A stretch of 64,000 nucleotides of DNA. It comes from Phytomonas francai (taxonomy: Eukaryota; Euglenozoa; Kinetoplastea; Trypanosomatida; Trypanosomatidae). Position numbers and translations under genes: made by a program. Below are positions 37,070-46,218 of the stretch, in pieces; the stretch's first letter is position 1, and each line of letters begins with the position of its first letter. The DNA is taken from NCBI GenBank assembly GCA_001766655.1, contig MJCC01000004.1, forward strand, positions 819,421 to 883,420. Direction: 5' to 3'. The notes below the pieces were generated by a model. The model did not search any database. It saw only the letters and a list, made by a program, of their open reading frames with translations, and was not told the DNA's origin.

Positions 37070-40000
37070 TTATACAATATGGAAACCATCACTCACGTGG
37101 GCTAATGCAGTTTCAAGCTTTTCCTTCAATACTCCTTTGTCATTGTAGTCACCAAGGTCTAACTGATGCACACACCCATGGCCAACTGGTAGGCGTTGCG
37201 TGTCAGAGGCCTTGACCACCTTAATTTTCCTCAGGCTGTTATTTACCGGCATCGCGGCTGAAGAGGTGCAAAACTGCAGGAAGCGCCGTAAATTGTTTTG
37301 TGAGGTTTCTAAAATGAACTCCTTCAAGTACGTTGGGGTTTGGGATGTGCTATTGAACCCGTGGAACTCTAGCGCATCGATGATCATCTGAGGGGAGACG
37401 TGTTGGACGCCGCACAATAACAGCAGGAGATCGGACGGGGAAAGCAGCTTGAGATGTGGTTCGATGGAATGAAAACTGTAGAAACCCTTCTTCATTGCCG
37501 TCAAAGCACGCTTTCGTCTCTCAATAAGATGGAATTGAACAGAAAGCTCCACATAGTCGCGCACGTTGTCGGTCGTCAGGGCGGTCTCCCGTATGTACCT
37601 TCCATCAAAGTGGTTAGCCAAGAAGGTTGTGGTGAAGGTTGAAAACTTCAGCTCCGCTGCCTCCAGGTCCTTTGAAGAAAGCAGGCGCAGACGCTTAAGC
37701 GACTCCGCCAGAACGCGGTCATATTCCTCCAAGTCCAACATGGAAACAGACGCACCACAGAAGTACTTGATAACCGAGAGGTTAAGCTGAAGTGGCAACG
37801 GACGGTTCTCGACAATGCTCTTCAGCAGCACCTTCCCCAGCAACTCAAAAACGCTTGTTCGTATGTTTTTATCATCCTCGGCTGGAATATACGTCACCCC
37901 CGTCACAATACCCACCTCCGCATCCCTGGACAACGCCACCTCCTCGTCGTTGATCGAACACACGAGCGCGCTCTCCCGCTTTACGACTTGTTCGTAGTAC
38001 AAATTCAACATCTCCGTGGTGAGCGCGCCCTCGTCGATGCCGGATTCGCCCTGAAAGACGACCATAATCGGCGCCATCATATCATCCTCGTCGAATCGCT
38101 CCATGATATTCGTGAGCGACTCCAACATTTGATTCCTCGAGACGGATACGAGGACCTTTTGCGTGCGCGTCGCGCGAAGCGCATGAATGTACGAGCGCAC
38201 CGCATCAATCCGCTCATCGCTCTTCGCCAGCGTCGCGCTGCTGATGGTGCCGGGGATGGAGCTCATCGAGGAGCTGAAATACGGGTGCGCGAGGAGCTCG
38301 TAGGCCGTCGCCCGCCTGCCCATATCAACGACCAGTGCGAGCATGATCAGATCGGCCAGCTTTTCATCCCCGCCAACGCGCCGTGCGGGGACGTCGACGA
38401 TGCCGTTGCTCGACGCGACGAGCGGAAAGTCAGGCTCCCCCAGCGACGCGTCGTCGAAGAAGGCGTTGTACGCGACCACCTCGTAGAAGGTAACCCCGAG
38501 GGCCCAGATATCGCTCTTCGTGGTGGCGCCCTTGCGCTCACCGAGGAGCTGCTCCGGGGCCATGTACCGCATCGTCCCCGAGGCGCTCTGCACGGCCGGG
38601 GAGTTGGCCGTCATCGTAACGTCGAAGCCCTCGCCCAGCCGGCCGTTATCCCTGGCGATGCCAAAGTCCGATATCATTGGATAGCCGTTGTCGGCCATGA
38701 GGATGTTCGACGGCTTGATATCGGCATGGCAGATACCCCGCTCGTGCAAATACGCGAGGCCCGTGGCGAGCTGCCGAAAGATGCTCTGTACCTCCCCCCA
38801 TGGGATGGGTTCCCTCCTATTAAGACGTGTCTTGAGGCTCCCACGATGGTAGTAGGGAAGGAGAATATACGCGAATGGTCCGTCAAAGAAAACACCCTTG
38901 ACCCGAACAATATTGGGGTGCGAGCAGGAGGCGATAATGTTCACCTCCCGTTGAAAGCTGCGGCGAACCTTTTCATCATCGATGGGGATCTCCTTTAGCG
39001 CAAAGTTGTCGCCGCGCCGCACCGCATGATAGACCTTGCTACTCACAGTCGATGACAGGGTTGATACGATCTGGAAGTCCGAAAATGACACGTTCAGCCA
39101 GAGACCACTCCCTTTGATGAGACGCAAGATACGTGAACTAGACGCGATGGACTTCCACACGAGCTCAGGATGGTCCGTCTGGACAAGTTCAAAAATACGC
39201 TTCTGAACCCCGTTTTGCCGTACGTTGATTTCGGTGATGCTCTGCTGGACGGCTTTGATGTGATCTTGCAGAACTAAAATACGATTCTCCGGCTCGTCCT
39301 GAACCTTCAACCACTCGACCTCTGCCTGTAGTTGAATTCGCTGCCGCTCAAACATCAAGCGCTCCTTCTCGAGTTGGGCCTCCTCCTCTAGAAGGTGGTT
39401 ACCTTCCTCAAGTGTCGCTTTGAATGAAGCCTCGTCCAGTTTCACACGTTGAATTATCGCGTTCATCTGGTCCAGCGCCTCCAGGCGACTATTAGAGAGC
39501 TCTCGGGTGGCCGAATGAGCCATATGCCTAGCATGCCGTTCAAGTTCAACGCCCAGGTTCGACGCCTCGTCCAGTAAAGGGTTGATATTCTTCATCTCCG
39601 CTGTCTCCTTCTCAAGGGCCTTCTGTAAGGCGCAGCTTGCCGAGTCCGTTTCCGCAAAGCACCGCTGCACTTTACGCACCTTCTCGTTGATTGCCAGCCT
39701 GCGCATGAGGAGCTCATCAAGGCGGCTTAAATCATTCTCTTCCTCCTGCGTACAAGATGGAAAATCAGAGGTTGGGGTGGGATGCGGCGTGAACGGGGAT
39801 GATGATTTAGACGAGGAATAGTCACCGGTGCCGTTACTGGCCGCGAACTCGTGTGGCCCCTCTTTTCTAGAACCGAAGCGACGGAAAAAGGCCTGCTCCT
39901 CAGCAGCGATCACGTGCAGCTTCGCAATCGCATTCTCCACCTCGGAGGCTGTTTCCCACACGTTTTTGTAGGTCTCATCACGAGTGCGCTTTGCGTTGTA

Positions 40001-41014
40001 GTACGAGGCCCGATCCTGGCTCTTGAGGGTGTTCCGAAGTTCCTCTTGTGTCTCCTGAGCGTATTTGCACAGCTCGGATAACCTATGTGTGGTCGCAATA
40101 TTCAAAAGGTGCTTTACCCTCTGCACACTCGATCTACAATTTACGATATCATCCTGTCCCTTGAATGTGTCCTCGTAAGAATTTACCTCTTCGCGGGATT
40201 TCACGATGGAAGCAATGAGATTCCTCAGATACTCATAGTCAATTTCTGGTGATGAAGAAAGACAACCATCCGTCTCGGCGGACTTGATCATGAACGGCGA
40301 CAGCAACGAATCGAAATTCATCGAGCCATTAGAGGAGTTGGTGGGCGCCCGAGCTAGCTTGGATTCACATTTGGCGATGGCGACGAGAATTGTCTGCTTG
40401 TCCTCGACTGGCGTCAGTTCCAGTGACTTTTTCAGGTTATCCAACGCTGCGGCGAATTCCCCCATAGCGACCTGTGCGAGACCTAGGCGGTAGTATGCCT
40501 TGTAAAAGTTTGAGTTTATTCGAATGGCTTCCATGGAATCCTTGGCAGAGGCCTCATAATTACCTAACTTGTAGTGAACAAGAGATCGGTTGGTGAAGTT
40601 GAGCTCTTGGTTAGGATTTCGCTCAATGGCTTTGGTGTAAAGATTGAGCGCGTCGGTGTAACGTCCTTCCCTGAATGCCTTATTCCCTTTCTCACGAATC
40701 CGTGTGTCGTCTAAATTTTGAGAGGTCGTTGTGGATGGAAACTGGAACGGGGTGAGTTGCTGCTCGCGCTGGATCCACAACGATGGCGGCATCCCCCCCG
40801 AGTAAATGTGCCCAGTCGTGTTCTCCGACCTACTATTCGAAGTATTAAAGGGCGAAGAATTGCTGTGCGAGCCTATAACATTTCCTGTTGACATACCTAA
40901 CTGACTAAAAGGTATTACAAAAGGAATGTTACGTGATACGTTAATGGTGGAATCTGAGTTTCGGCCCCGAAGTTGCGGAAACAATTCCAGAAAAGACTCT
41001 AATGGATTTGCCAT
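37070..41014 (-). CDS. TPR - coiled coil - protein kinase - HECT E3 fusion
   Basis: A 1314-residue protein joining four modules. TPRs (about 105-215) have I-R-E-K-G-N-K-A-F-R-E-G-R-Y-T-D-A-L and two further repeats. A long charged coiled coil follows (about 400-640). The kinase (about 655-920) has Lys in F-A-L-K-E-I (near 674), H-A-D-I-K-P-S-N in place of H-R-D, D-F-G (near 784), M-A-P-E-Q and D-I-W-A-L-G-V; its Gly loop is replaced by S-S-T-V-S-S. The last 330 residues form a HECT ubiquitin ligase domain: F-Q-G-E-S-G-I-D-E-G-A-L-T, L-L-G-K-V-L-L-K, and the catalytic Cys in G-H-G-C-V-H-Q-L-D-L, 34 residues from the end as HECT requires. It probably couples phosphorylation or kinase-dependent binding to ubiquitylation. 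The ATG at 41014 is preferred; 53 more codons upstream are hydrophobic and behind a likely acceptor (41029-41030). Confidence 0.8.
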   Translation of the reverse strand: MANPLESFLELFPQLRGRNSDSTINVSRNIPFVIPFSQLGMSTGNVIGSHSNSSPFNTSNSRSENTTGHIYSGGMPPSLWIQREQQLTPFQFPSTTTSQNLDDTRIREKGNKAFREGRYTDALNLYTKAIERNPNQELNFTNRSLVHYKLGNYEASAKDSMEAIRINSNFYKAYYRLGLAQVAMGEFAAALDNLKKSLELTPVEDKQTILVAIAKCESKLARAPTNSSNGSMNFDSLLSPFMIKSAETDGCLSSSPEIDYEYLRNLIASIVKSREEVNSYEDTFKGQDDIVNCRSSVQRVKHLLNIATTHRLSELCKYAQETQEELRNTLKSQDRASYYNAKRTRDETYKNVWETASEVENAIAKLHVIAAEEQAFFRRFGSRKEGPHEFAASNGTGDYSSSKSSSPFTPHPTPTSDFPSCTQEEENDLSRLDELLMRRLAINEKVRKVQRCFAETDSASCALQKALEKETAEMKNINPLLDEASNLGVELERHARHMAHSATRELSNSRLEALDQMNAIIQRVKLDEASFKATLEEGNHLLEEEAQLEKERLMFERQRIQLQAEVEWLKVQDEPENRILVLQDHIKAVQQSITEINVRQNGVQKRIFELVQTDHPELVWKSIASSSRILRLIKGSGLWLNVSFSDFQIVSTLSSTVSSKVYHAVRRGDNFALKEIPIDDEKVRRSFQREVNIIASCSHPNIVRVKGVFFDGPFAYILLPYYHRGSLKTRLNRREPIPWGEVQSIFRQLATGLAYLHERGICHADIKPSNILMADNGYPMISDFGIARDNGRLGEGFDVTMTANSPAVQSASGTMRYMAPEQLLGERKGATTKSDIWALGVTFYEVVAYNAFFDDASLGEPDFPLVASSNGIVDVPARRVGGDEKLADLIMLALVVDMGRRATAYELLAHPYFSSSMSSIPGTISSATLAKSDERIDAVRSYIHALRATRTQKVLVSVSRNQMLESLTNIMERFDEDDMMAPIMVVFQGESGIDEGALTTEMLNLYYEQVVKRESALVCSINDEEVALSRDAEVGIVTGVTYIPAEDDKNIRTSVFELLGKVLLKSIVENRPLPLQLNLSVIKYFCGASVSMLDLEEYDRVLAESLKRLRLLSSKDLEAAELKFSTFTTTFLANHFDGRYIRETALTTDNVRDYVELSVQFHLIERRKRALTAMKKGFYSFHSIEPHLKLLSPSDLLLLLCGVQHVSPQMIIDALEFHGFNSTSQTPTYLKEFILETSQNNLRRFLQFCTSSAAMPVNNSLRKIKVVKASDTQRLPVGHGCVHQLDLGDYNDKGVLKEKLETALAHVSDGFHIV

Positions 41015-41522
41015 CAGAAGGCAGCAAACTTTTTTTAAAAAAAAAACCCTGTATTTGGATAAGTTAGAAAGAATATGTATCTTGAAAGCGAACAAGATTA
41101 CTGTGAATTTGCTACAATCAACAGGAGAAGAAAGTGGAGAATAAAGACAAAATTGTCGATAGGACATCTTCACGCAGCAACTACGAACCCCATATGCCTT
41201 TCCTATTCACCAAATTAGATTTATGATAACGCATAAATTACGACATAAATTATTGAATTAATAATTAGAAGCCCCCTTCCCTGAAAATTTTCGCATTGAG
41301 GTACGAAACCCTCCTCTTCAAACCATTCTCAGGAATTGAGGGAGTGACTGGATGTTGTTTTATTGAACATGCATATAAAACTTACTAGGATACTGTTATA
41401 AAGGAGATAAGTACAGAAATAAAAATAAAAATAATAAAAATAACACAACTAGTAGAAGCAAATTTTATAAATCGTTTAACTCACCCCAATTGAGCTTTTT
41501 TTTTTTTTTGGTGTTTGGCTCT
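41015..41522. other. Intergenic spacer TPR-kinase-HECT - carrier
   Basis: AT-rich; an A10 run (41037-41046) in the pyrimidine tract before the fusion gene, and a T13 run (41498-41510) just past the carrier stop. No gene seen. Confidence 0.6.
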
Positions 41523-42566
41523 TCAAATCTTTGTTTTTAAATATTCATATAATGCCATGGCCAGGGCGGCGTTGGGTGCTGCATGCGCCATCCGGCATCC
41601 CACACCTCTCCATAGCCCCCGTACACCCTCTTCCTTGATAACCGTCCGTAAGCCATCGTAAAGACTTCGATATTGATACCTATAGAGGGGGCTCTTGTTA
41701 CCTTTTAGAATCGACCTTTGCACCTGTAATCGTGTCTTGACAAACTCAAGTGGGTTTGTTGTTAGAGACGCGATAATGTTGCCGCCAGCCCCGGCAACAA
41801 GCGCGACAAGAACGCGAGTTTTTTGATTAGTATTGCCAAGATCATTGCCAGGCCCCGTTGAGACGCTGTCATTCCCACAGAGCTTGGTCAAAAGGCTCGT
41901 GAAAATCTCATAACTAAAAAAATAAACAGCCGAGAAGGGGCCAAAGCTGCACAATGTAGAAGCATATCCACGATAAAGTCCATACAACCCCTCATACTGG
42001 GCAATCGTACGGAGGGCATCCCAGCTGTTTCGGTAGCGACCCTGCAAGCTCGGCGGCTGAGATTGCAGACGCTCCTTCGAGACGTCCATGGGCACCCACA
42101 CAGTGCAGCTCATCACCTCCGCGAGAAAGCCGCTTGTAAGAGAGGTAAGCGCGGATGGGGTATTCGCCGCGACCGAGCACAGCACCGGATGCCAACCAAA
42201 AGGAACTTCCTCGCCTGTGTTGGAATAGGCCTCCCCGAGTGCCCGCCAGTGGGAGCTGAACCAGTCGTAGCTGGATAAATAAAGCCCCATCGCGGGAGCC
42301 GCGCCGATCGCCGAAATGCCGACGCCCCGATAAAATCCTACTATTCCCTCCCGTCGCCAGATATCCTTGGCGGAGGATAGGAAGTTGGCGCGACGGGGGA
42401 CCTCAAGAGTCCTCCCTGCGAAGGTTGCGGCCCCTTTGGGCTTTCCGCGTTGCTCTACAGGAACCTGAGAACTCTCTGCGAATCCCGTAAACGTCACCGT
42501 TTTGATGGTCTCCAAGGGGTGGGTGATGACCCGTGCTATTGACCCAGCAAGAGCTGCACAGAGCAT
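41523..42566 (-). CDS. Mitochondrial carrier family (SLC25) protein
   Basis: A 347-residue inner-membrane transporter with the three-fold SLC25 repeat. The signature P-x-[DE]-x-x-[KR] occurs three times: P-L-E-T-I-K near the N terminus, P-M-D-V-S-K-E-R-L-Q in the middle and P-L-E-F-V-K-T-R-L-Q in the last third. Each is followed by the usual G-x-x-G or G-L-x-G-L-x-R-G pattern (G-F-Y-R-G, G-L-Y-R-G-Y, G-L-W-R-G-V). The substrate cannot be told; the second repeat (W-V-P-M-D-V) recalls the SLC25A44/mitoferrin-like branch, but that is a guess. Repeat 1 carries a longer matrix loop than usual. The start is the ATG at 42566, which begins only a few residues before the first helix. Confidence 0.85.
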   Translation of the reverse strand: MLCAALAGSIARVITHPLETIKTVTFTGFAESSQVPVEQRGKPKGAATFAGRTLEVPRRANFLSSAKDIWRREGIVGFYRGVGISAIGAAPAMGLYLSSYDWFSSHWRALGEAYSNTGEEVPFGWHPVLCSVAANTPSALTSLTSGFLAEVMSCTVWVPMDVSKERLQSQPPSLQGRYRNSWDALRTIAQYEGLYGLYRGYASTLCSFGPFSAVYFFSYEIFTSLLTKLCGNDSVSTGPGNDLGNTNQKTRVLVALVAGAGGNIIASLTTNPLEFVKTRLQVQRSILKGNKSPLYRYQYRSLYDGLRTVIKEEGVRGLWRGVGCRMAHAAPNAALAMALYEYLKTKI

Positions 42567-43733
42567 TTTGTCTCTGGTCGAGTTTTTTATTTATTTCCAC
42601 AGGCGTGAATATTTTACTAGTTAAAATAAAATAGTATAATTGCCTAGCTTTGGCGCACTAAAAATGCCGTACCGGCCTACACTCAAGACACAAGAACAGG
42701 GGGAGAGAGAGTAAATGCAAGATACAAGGGGCCTCATCCCCCTACCACAATAAGTGGCTGGGGCCCATGTCTTTCGATAGAGTGCTACGTTACGCGTAGT
42801 CCTGCCTCTATAAAAATGCATCCTTGTTTTTACTTTCTTAATTAGACCGAATATTAATATTCACAAAGTCAGAGAAGTAAGATTATTACGGGCGATATAA
42901 TTATTTCATTTCAACTCGCACTTCGTCTTTCACAAGCTCAGGAATTAATTTCAAAAACCCTCCAAAGAGAAGGAAACACCGCCACAAAGCACCCCAAAAC
43001 AACTTACTTTCATAGTCAAGTGTACAAGTTTTCGATAGTTACTGTTAAGAAAGCAAGAAAAATAGCGATCATCCATACATAATCGAAACATTTAAAGAAG
43101 GAAATAAAACATTTCATATACAAGAAATGACAGCCAAAAACTCAAAACAGCATCATTCTTTTAAAGGTAGTCTAAATCAAGTGAACCGAATTGGTAAAAC
43201 GAAGGTAAAAATAAGCGTCGAAAAAATGTTAGCTGAAAATTATGGTAAGAATGCATTTTGGGAGGAAACAGTAAAAATCATCTGCGCCATAACCAAATTT
43301 CTTGTGACAAGCGGAAGGAAAAGAATGAATTGGACACAAAGTTGCCATTACTTATAGTAAGCAAAATCATGGAATCGGTCCGCTTGTATCTACCGATATA
43401 TATCGGCGTACATATGTAATAAACGGATATAGAAGTACCCTATCGTTTTTTTTTGTTTATTTTGCCCATTACCCTCGCCAAATTCATTTTCCATCCCTTT
43501 TTTCCCGTTTGGTGTGCTTAGGCCTCCATTTCAGTGGGAGCATGGTATCGATCTACCATCTCCATTAATGCCGAAAAGAAACAAGCGAAATGAAAAGTTT
43601 TCCCCCCATACATGTATATATATCCACATGCGTACATCACAACAAGGAACTCGCTTTTTTACCCCTCCACACGTGCACTATCCCAATATAGAGGCCAGTG
43701 TGCTCGTTCCGTTCCCCCATAGCGATGGAAGCC
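42567..43733. other. Intergenic spacer carrier - 4E-IP
   Basis: About 1.2 kb, AT-rich in most parts, with no gene I can support. A 76-codon plus-strand frame at 43127 is Lys-rich and shows no family; it opposes the cluster. A T10 run near 43446. Confidence 0.55.
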
Positions 43734-45266
43734 TTAATGCCGCTGATGATGCTGCTGCTGCTGGTAAAGGCACTGGGCATTCGTGGGGAAGGGGCTTAGG
43801 TTGGCGGGCGGCGGGGGCATGTACATCGTCCCGTCCGGGCGGCGGTAGACCACCGGGGGCTGCTGTCCGCCGGGAAGAAAGAACTGCGGCTGCGTGCTCG
43901 CGATGAACTGGCCCTGCGGGTTCATCATGAGCGACATCGGCATCGCGTTCGGGACGGCGAGGTGCGTCTGCATGGGCATTTTCCCCCCGGACGGCAGGCC
44001 TGGCGGGGCGGGATGGAGCATCGGGTTCCCGCCCTGCATCCACGGCTGCGGCGCGAGGCCCATCCCGCCGATCGGCGCGAGCGGGCCCGGGACGGGGTGC
44101 GGGATCTGCTGGGCCGGCGGGCGCGCGCCGCTCGCGGGCTGCGTGGGGAGGGCGCCCGGCATCGACAGCGGCCGAAGCGAGCCCGCCGGGGGCGCTCCCC
44201 CCCCGCGCGCCTGCCGGAGCAGCATCGGCTCAAGCTCCGAGGCCTGGATGACGCCCTTCGCCTTCTCTTGGGGAAAGCCCAAGTCCTTCGTGGGCATCCT
44301 CCCCGACTGCAGCATCTGCTCCAGGTCCTCGGCCCGCACGATGTGCGATTGCGGGGCAATGTCCTGCCGGGGCGCCCCACTCGGGTCCGCCACCGCCATT
44401 GAGCCCATCGAGGGCTTTCCCAGAGACCCAGGGGCGTTCTGGAAGGGCATCCCAGGGAGGTTCGAGACGCCGCCTGCGATGGCAACACTGCCCATCGCAT
44501 TGCCCCCTGCCTGTGCTCCTAAAGAGCTGTTCGGGGCGGCCCCGCTCGCGTGCCCGAAGTCTTTTTGCGCGAACGCCGCAGGGGGCTGGCTCCAGATATT
44601 TGCATCCGATGTGTTCTCCCATCCTTTCACCAGCCCTTGGTTCGACGGGGCTTCGACACCGAAGAAGCGCGAGCGACGCGTGTTGTTGGCCTTCGGCTCA
44701 TCGCGCATCGCGATGCCCGCGATGAGACGCTCGATCTCATCATTACCCTTTTCATCCTCCCGGGGGGCAGGGGGTTCGACCTTCTTCGCGCGCTGCTCCT
44801 CGTCCTTGCCGTTCTCCTTCGCGATGGTCTCCTTGAGCTTCCGGTTGTGCGCCGCGTTCCGCTCCAACTCGTACTTAATCCCCTCTTCAAAGGTCTCCTG
44901 ATCACGGCTGCCACGCCAGCCCCGCGGGGGGGGGGCGAATCGGTCGTGCGCGGCCCGGCTCTCCTCGCGGGGGCCGCCTGCTCGCCGCTCGTTCGCGCCC
45001 ACGCCGGCCTCGGCCCCGCGGCCTTTCGCGTTTCCGCCGGCGAGGACGGGGGCGGGGCCGGGCGGCGCGGTCTGGCTCGTCTCCGCGCTTTGGACGGCCT
45101 CGCCGCCGCGCTCCCCCCCCCGCCGAAGCCCCGCCGCCGCCGCGGGGTCGACGACCTCAATCACGTCGAACCTCTTCGCCGCCTCCGCGGGGAGGGCCCG
45201 ATCGCGAACGAGCACCGCAAAGTCCAGAAAGTCGCCCTTCGTGTACACCCGCCGGGACGATGACAT
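43734..45266 (-). CDS. 4EIP: Probable eIF4E-interacting protein (4E-IP/4E-T-like)
   Basis: A 510-residue low-complexity protein. Right at the N terminus is a candidate eIF4E-binding motif, V-Y-T-K-G-D-F-L-D-F (Tyr8, hydrophobic pair 13-14), close to the Y-T-K-E-E-L-L-D of 4E-T and to the Y-x-x-x-x-L-phi rule, with Phe in place of Leu. Further in, R-R-S-R-F-F-G-V-E-A recalls the S-R-F-x-x-[WF]-F element of 4E-T. The C-terminal half is Met/Pro/Gly/Gln-rich and disordered, with A-E-D-L-E-Q-M-L-Q and A-S-E-L-E-P-M-L-L repeats. In trypanosomes 4EIP represses mRNA through eIF4E1, and, from memory, its gene lies between the PKAC2 and PKAC1 genes, as this one does. The start is the ATG at 45266; twelve upstream codons lack ATG. 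Confidence 0.6.
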   Translation of the reverse strand: MSSSRRVYTKGDFLDFAVLVRDRALPAEAAKRFDVIEVVDPAAAAGLRRGGERGGEAVQSAETSQTAPPGPAPVLAGGNAKGRGAEAGVGANERRAGGPREESRAAHDRFAPPPRGWRGSRDQETFEEGIKYELERNAAHNRKLKETIAKENGKDEEQRAKKVEPPAPREDEKGNDEIERLIAGIAMRDEPKANNTRRSRFFGVEAPSNQGLVKGWENTSDANIWSQPPAAFAQKDFGHASGAAPNSSLGAQAGGNAMGSVAIAGGVSNLPGMPFQNAPGSLGKPSMGSMAVADPSGAPRQDIAPQSHIVRAEDLEQMLQSGRMPTKDLGFPQEKAKGVIQASELEPMLLRQARGGGAPPAGSLRPLSMPGALPTQPASGARPPAQQIPHPVPGPLAPIGGMGLAPQPWMQGGNPMLHPAPPGLPSGGKMPMQTHLAVPNAMPMSLMMNPQGQFIASTQPQFFLPGGQQPPVVYRRPDGTMYMPPPPANLSPFPTNAQCLYQQQQHHQRH

Positions 45267-46218
45267 CGCGTGCTTGAGTAGGGTGCCACCTTTTTCCTCC
45301 AACGAATCGAGTCAAGATAAGAAAGGTCGTATAGAGGTGATACTAGTGAGCGTATAAGCCTTAATAGATATCTGCTTCTCTTGCTCCACCTGTCTCCCAG
45401 TGCGTCGATATGATGGGTTCGCTTTACAAGTATTCAGATTGAATTTAAAAAGTGAGAGGTGGTAAAGAAAAGGTGCAAAACTACAACTAATAGACACAAA
45501 TCTTTCTCTCTAAAAATATATAGATTGAAATAGGAAAAGAAACGTTTAACCTAATAATTTTTGAAAATAATAAAGTAAATATATAGATATAGTTATTTGT
45601 TTATATCTATATTGATTAGGAAAAAAATATTGTACTAGATACGGGATAAAAAAGCAAATTAAATAATTAAAAATGATGTTGTATGAGGGAAGAGAAGCTA
45701 TAAAGAATCTAGTTCAATATATAATGCTTTCTTATATATATCTATATATAGATAGATAGATAGATAGATATCACATGAGAATAACATGCAATGAGAAACA
45801 GGAAGATCATCATTTTATTGTTCCATGAAAACAGAATAGGTTGGCTCCATGAAACAACCCTTAATTATGCATGCCTTTCCCACGCATACACTGACAGTTT
45901 CATTCTTACTCGTACACGCATGTTTATTGGAGTTGCATCTGCAAGCTATTTAAAATAGTGATATTTGGGATTTATAAATACGCCACCTCATGAAAATGCA
46001 TCCATATCTCCATTACCAGGTTGAAGTACTTCTCAGAAAAATCATCTTTATCCGTTTACCTACTGGCATGCCAAGCAAAGGAATAAACTAAAGCTGTAGG
46101 GGGATATGTGCAATACTATTTCAGTCATTTTCCTGTTCATGAGTCCGCATTTTTCCCTCTAATTTTAGGTGAGCAACGTCGCGTAAATCAACATGAGTGG
46201 AACGGAAAACCATCACAG
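45267..46218. other. Intergenic spacer 4E-IP - SIZ1
   Basis: About 0.95 kb, AT-rich, with a TA/GATA microsatellite (45733-45770). No gene seen. Confidence 0.65.
45733..45770. repeat. TA/GATA microsatellite
   Basis: Short TA stretch running into about five GATA units. Confidence 0.85.

Noticed and set aside
43127..43357. 76-codon plus-strand frame in the carrier - 4E-IP spacer
   Set aside because: It opposes the cluster, is Lys/Asn-rich as expected from AT-rich DNA, and matches no family I know.
43531..43580. Short inverted repeats that looked like part of a tRNA
   Set aside because: The T-loop has the wrong length and no acceptor stem or anticodon arm can be drawn around it. No tRNA was found anywhere else in the window.
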